In this document: one piece after another, positions 13,683-14,021 of the stretch | Layout: each line of letters begins with the position of its first letter | How positions within the stretch are numbered: position 1 is the stretch's first letter | Source: Pseudomonadota bacterium | Lineage (GTDB): Bacteria; Pseudomonadota; Alphaproteobacteria; Caulobacterales; Aquidulcibacteraceae | Assembly (NCBI GenBank): GCA_023461135.1 | Contig: JAEWNX010000353.1 | Span: 1-14,021 of the forward strand | DNA: 14,021 nucleotides | Direction of reading: 5' to 3' | The notes under the pieces: model-generated | Told to the model about the DNA's origin: nothing | Seen by the model: only the letters and a program-made list of their open reading frames with translations | Databases searched by the model: none | Translations under genes and position numbers: made by a program

Positions 13683-14021
13683 ATGAAACTCAAATCCAAC
13701 ATCGACCCAAACTCCGAAGCCTTCGCCAAGAACGCCGCGCATCATCGCGGCTTGGCGCAGCAGCTGCGCGAGCGCACCGCGCATGCCGCACTCGGCGGCC
13801 CGGAAGAATCCCGCAAGCGCCACACCAAGCGCAACAAGCTGCTGCCGCGCGAGCGCGTCGAGCGTTTGCTCGATCCCGGCGCGCCGTTTCTCGAAGTCGG
13901 CGCGCTCGCGGCCTACGATCTTTACAACGGCGAAGCGCCCGCGGCCGGGATCATCACCGGCGTCGGCCGCGTCTCTGGCCGCGAAGTGATGATCGTCGCC
14001 AACGACGCCACGGTGAAAGGC
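13683..14021 (+). CDS. liuB: Methylcrotonyl-CoA carboxylase beta (carboxyltransferase) subunit, N-terminal part
   Basis: The frame runs off the right edge, leaving 113 codons of a protein normally about 535 residues long. ATG 13683 directly follows the TAA of the TPR gene (TAAATG), and the [20 protein letters not shown] opening matches beta subunits of methylcrotonyl-CoA carboxylase. Next come the [18 protein letters not shown] block typical of biotin-dependent carboxyltransferases and the [20 protein letters not shown] strand. The enzyme carboxylates 3-methylcrotonyl-CoA, the product of the upstream liuA enzyme, together with a biotin-carrying alpha subunit expected further right. Propionyl- or geranyl-CoA carboxylase are alternatives, but the opening and the isovaleryl-CoA dehydrogenase neighbour favour leucine degradation. 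Confidence 0.92.
   Translation, partial: MKLKSNIDPNSEAFAKNAAHHRGLAQQLRERTAHAALGGPEESRKRHTKRNKLLPRERVERLLDPGAPFLEVGALAAYDLYNGEAPAAGIITGVGRVSGREVMIVANDATVKG

Overview
The window is high-GC, almost fully coding DNA. It most likely comes from an alphaproteobacterial chromosome, perhaps Caulobacterales or Hyphomonadaceae-like. That assignment is an inference from the protein families, the NHEJ pair, the promoter style and the codon use; no rRNA or marker gene is present. I saw no tRNA, insertion sequence, CRISPR array, phage gene or integration site, and no gene-free stretch exceeds about 100 bases.

Layout, left to right. (1) Plus strand, 2-2018: the C-terminal end of a TauE/SafE membrane permease, followed 10 bases later by a secreted DUF885 metallopeptidase-like protein. 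(2) Minus strand, 5096 to 2019: three overlapping genes encoding a long GTP-cyclohydrolase-II-like protein (URC1 type), a DUF1688 protein (URC4 type) and uracil phosphoribosyltransferase. Together they match the URC pyrimidine-catabolic module known from yeasts. (3) Minus strand, 6725 to 5186: a crotonase-fold protein lacking the usual hydratase glutamates, and a DUF72 protein one base downstream of it. (4) Minus strand, 7532 to 6780: an unrecognised lipoprotein. (5) Minus strand, 11010 to 7621: Ku and the three-domain DNA ligase D, a complete bacterial NHEJ pair, behind a sequence that looks like a general-stress (EcfG-type) promoter. (6) 11997 to 11098 on the minus strand: a LysR regulator, divergent from (7) 12098-14021 on the plus strand: isovaleryl-CoA dehydrogenase, a small TPR protein and the start of the methylcrotonyl-CoA carboxylase beta subunit. 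This last group is a leucine-degradation (liu) operon with an unexpected TPR gene fitted exactly between two core enzymes.

The strongest items for a second look are the bacterial URC operon, whose central enzyme family (DUF1688) is poorly understood; the EcfG-like element upstream of ku; the TPR gene inside the liu operon; and the divergent lysR/liu control region, which has two T-N11-A palindromes about 42 bp apart and probably a leaderless regulator mRNA. I did not find a wholly unknown multi-gene system. The URC cluster is the closest to one.
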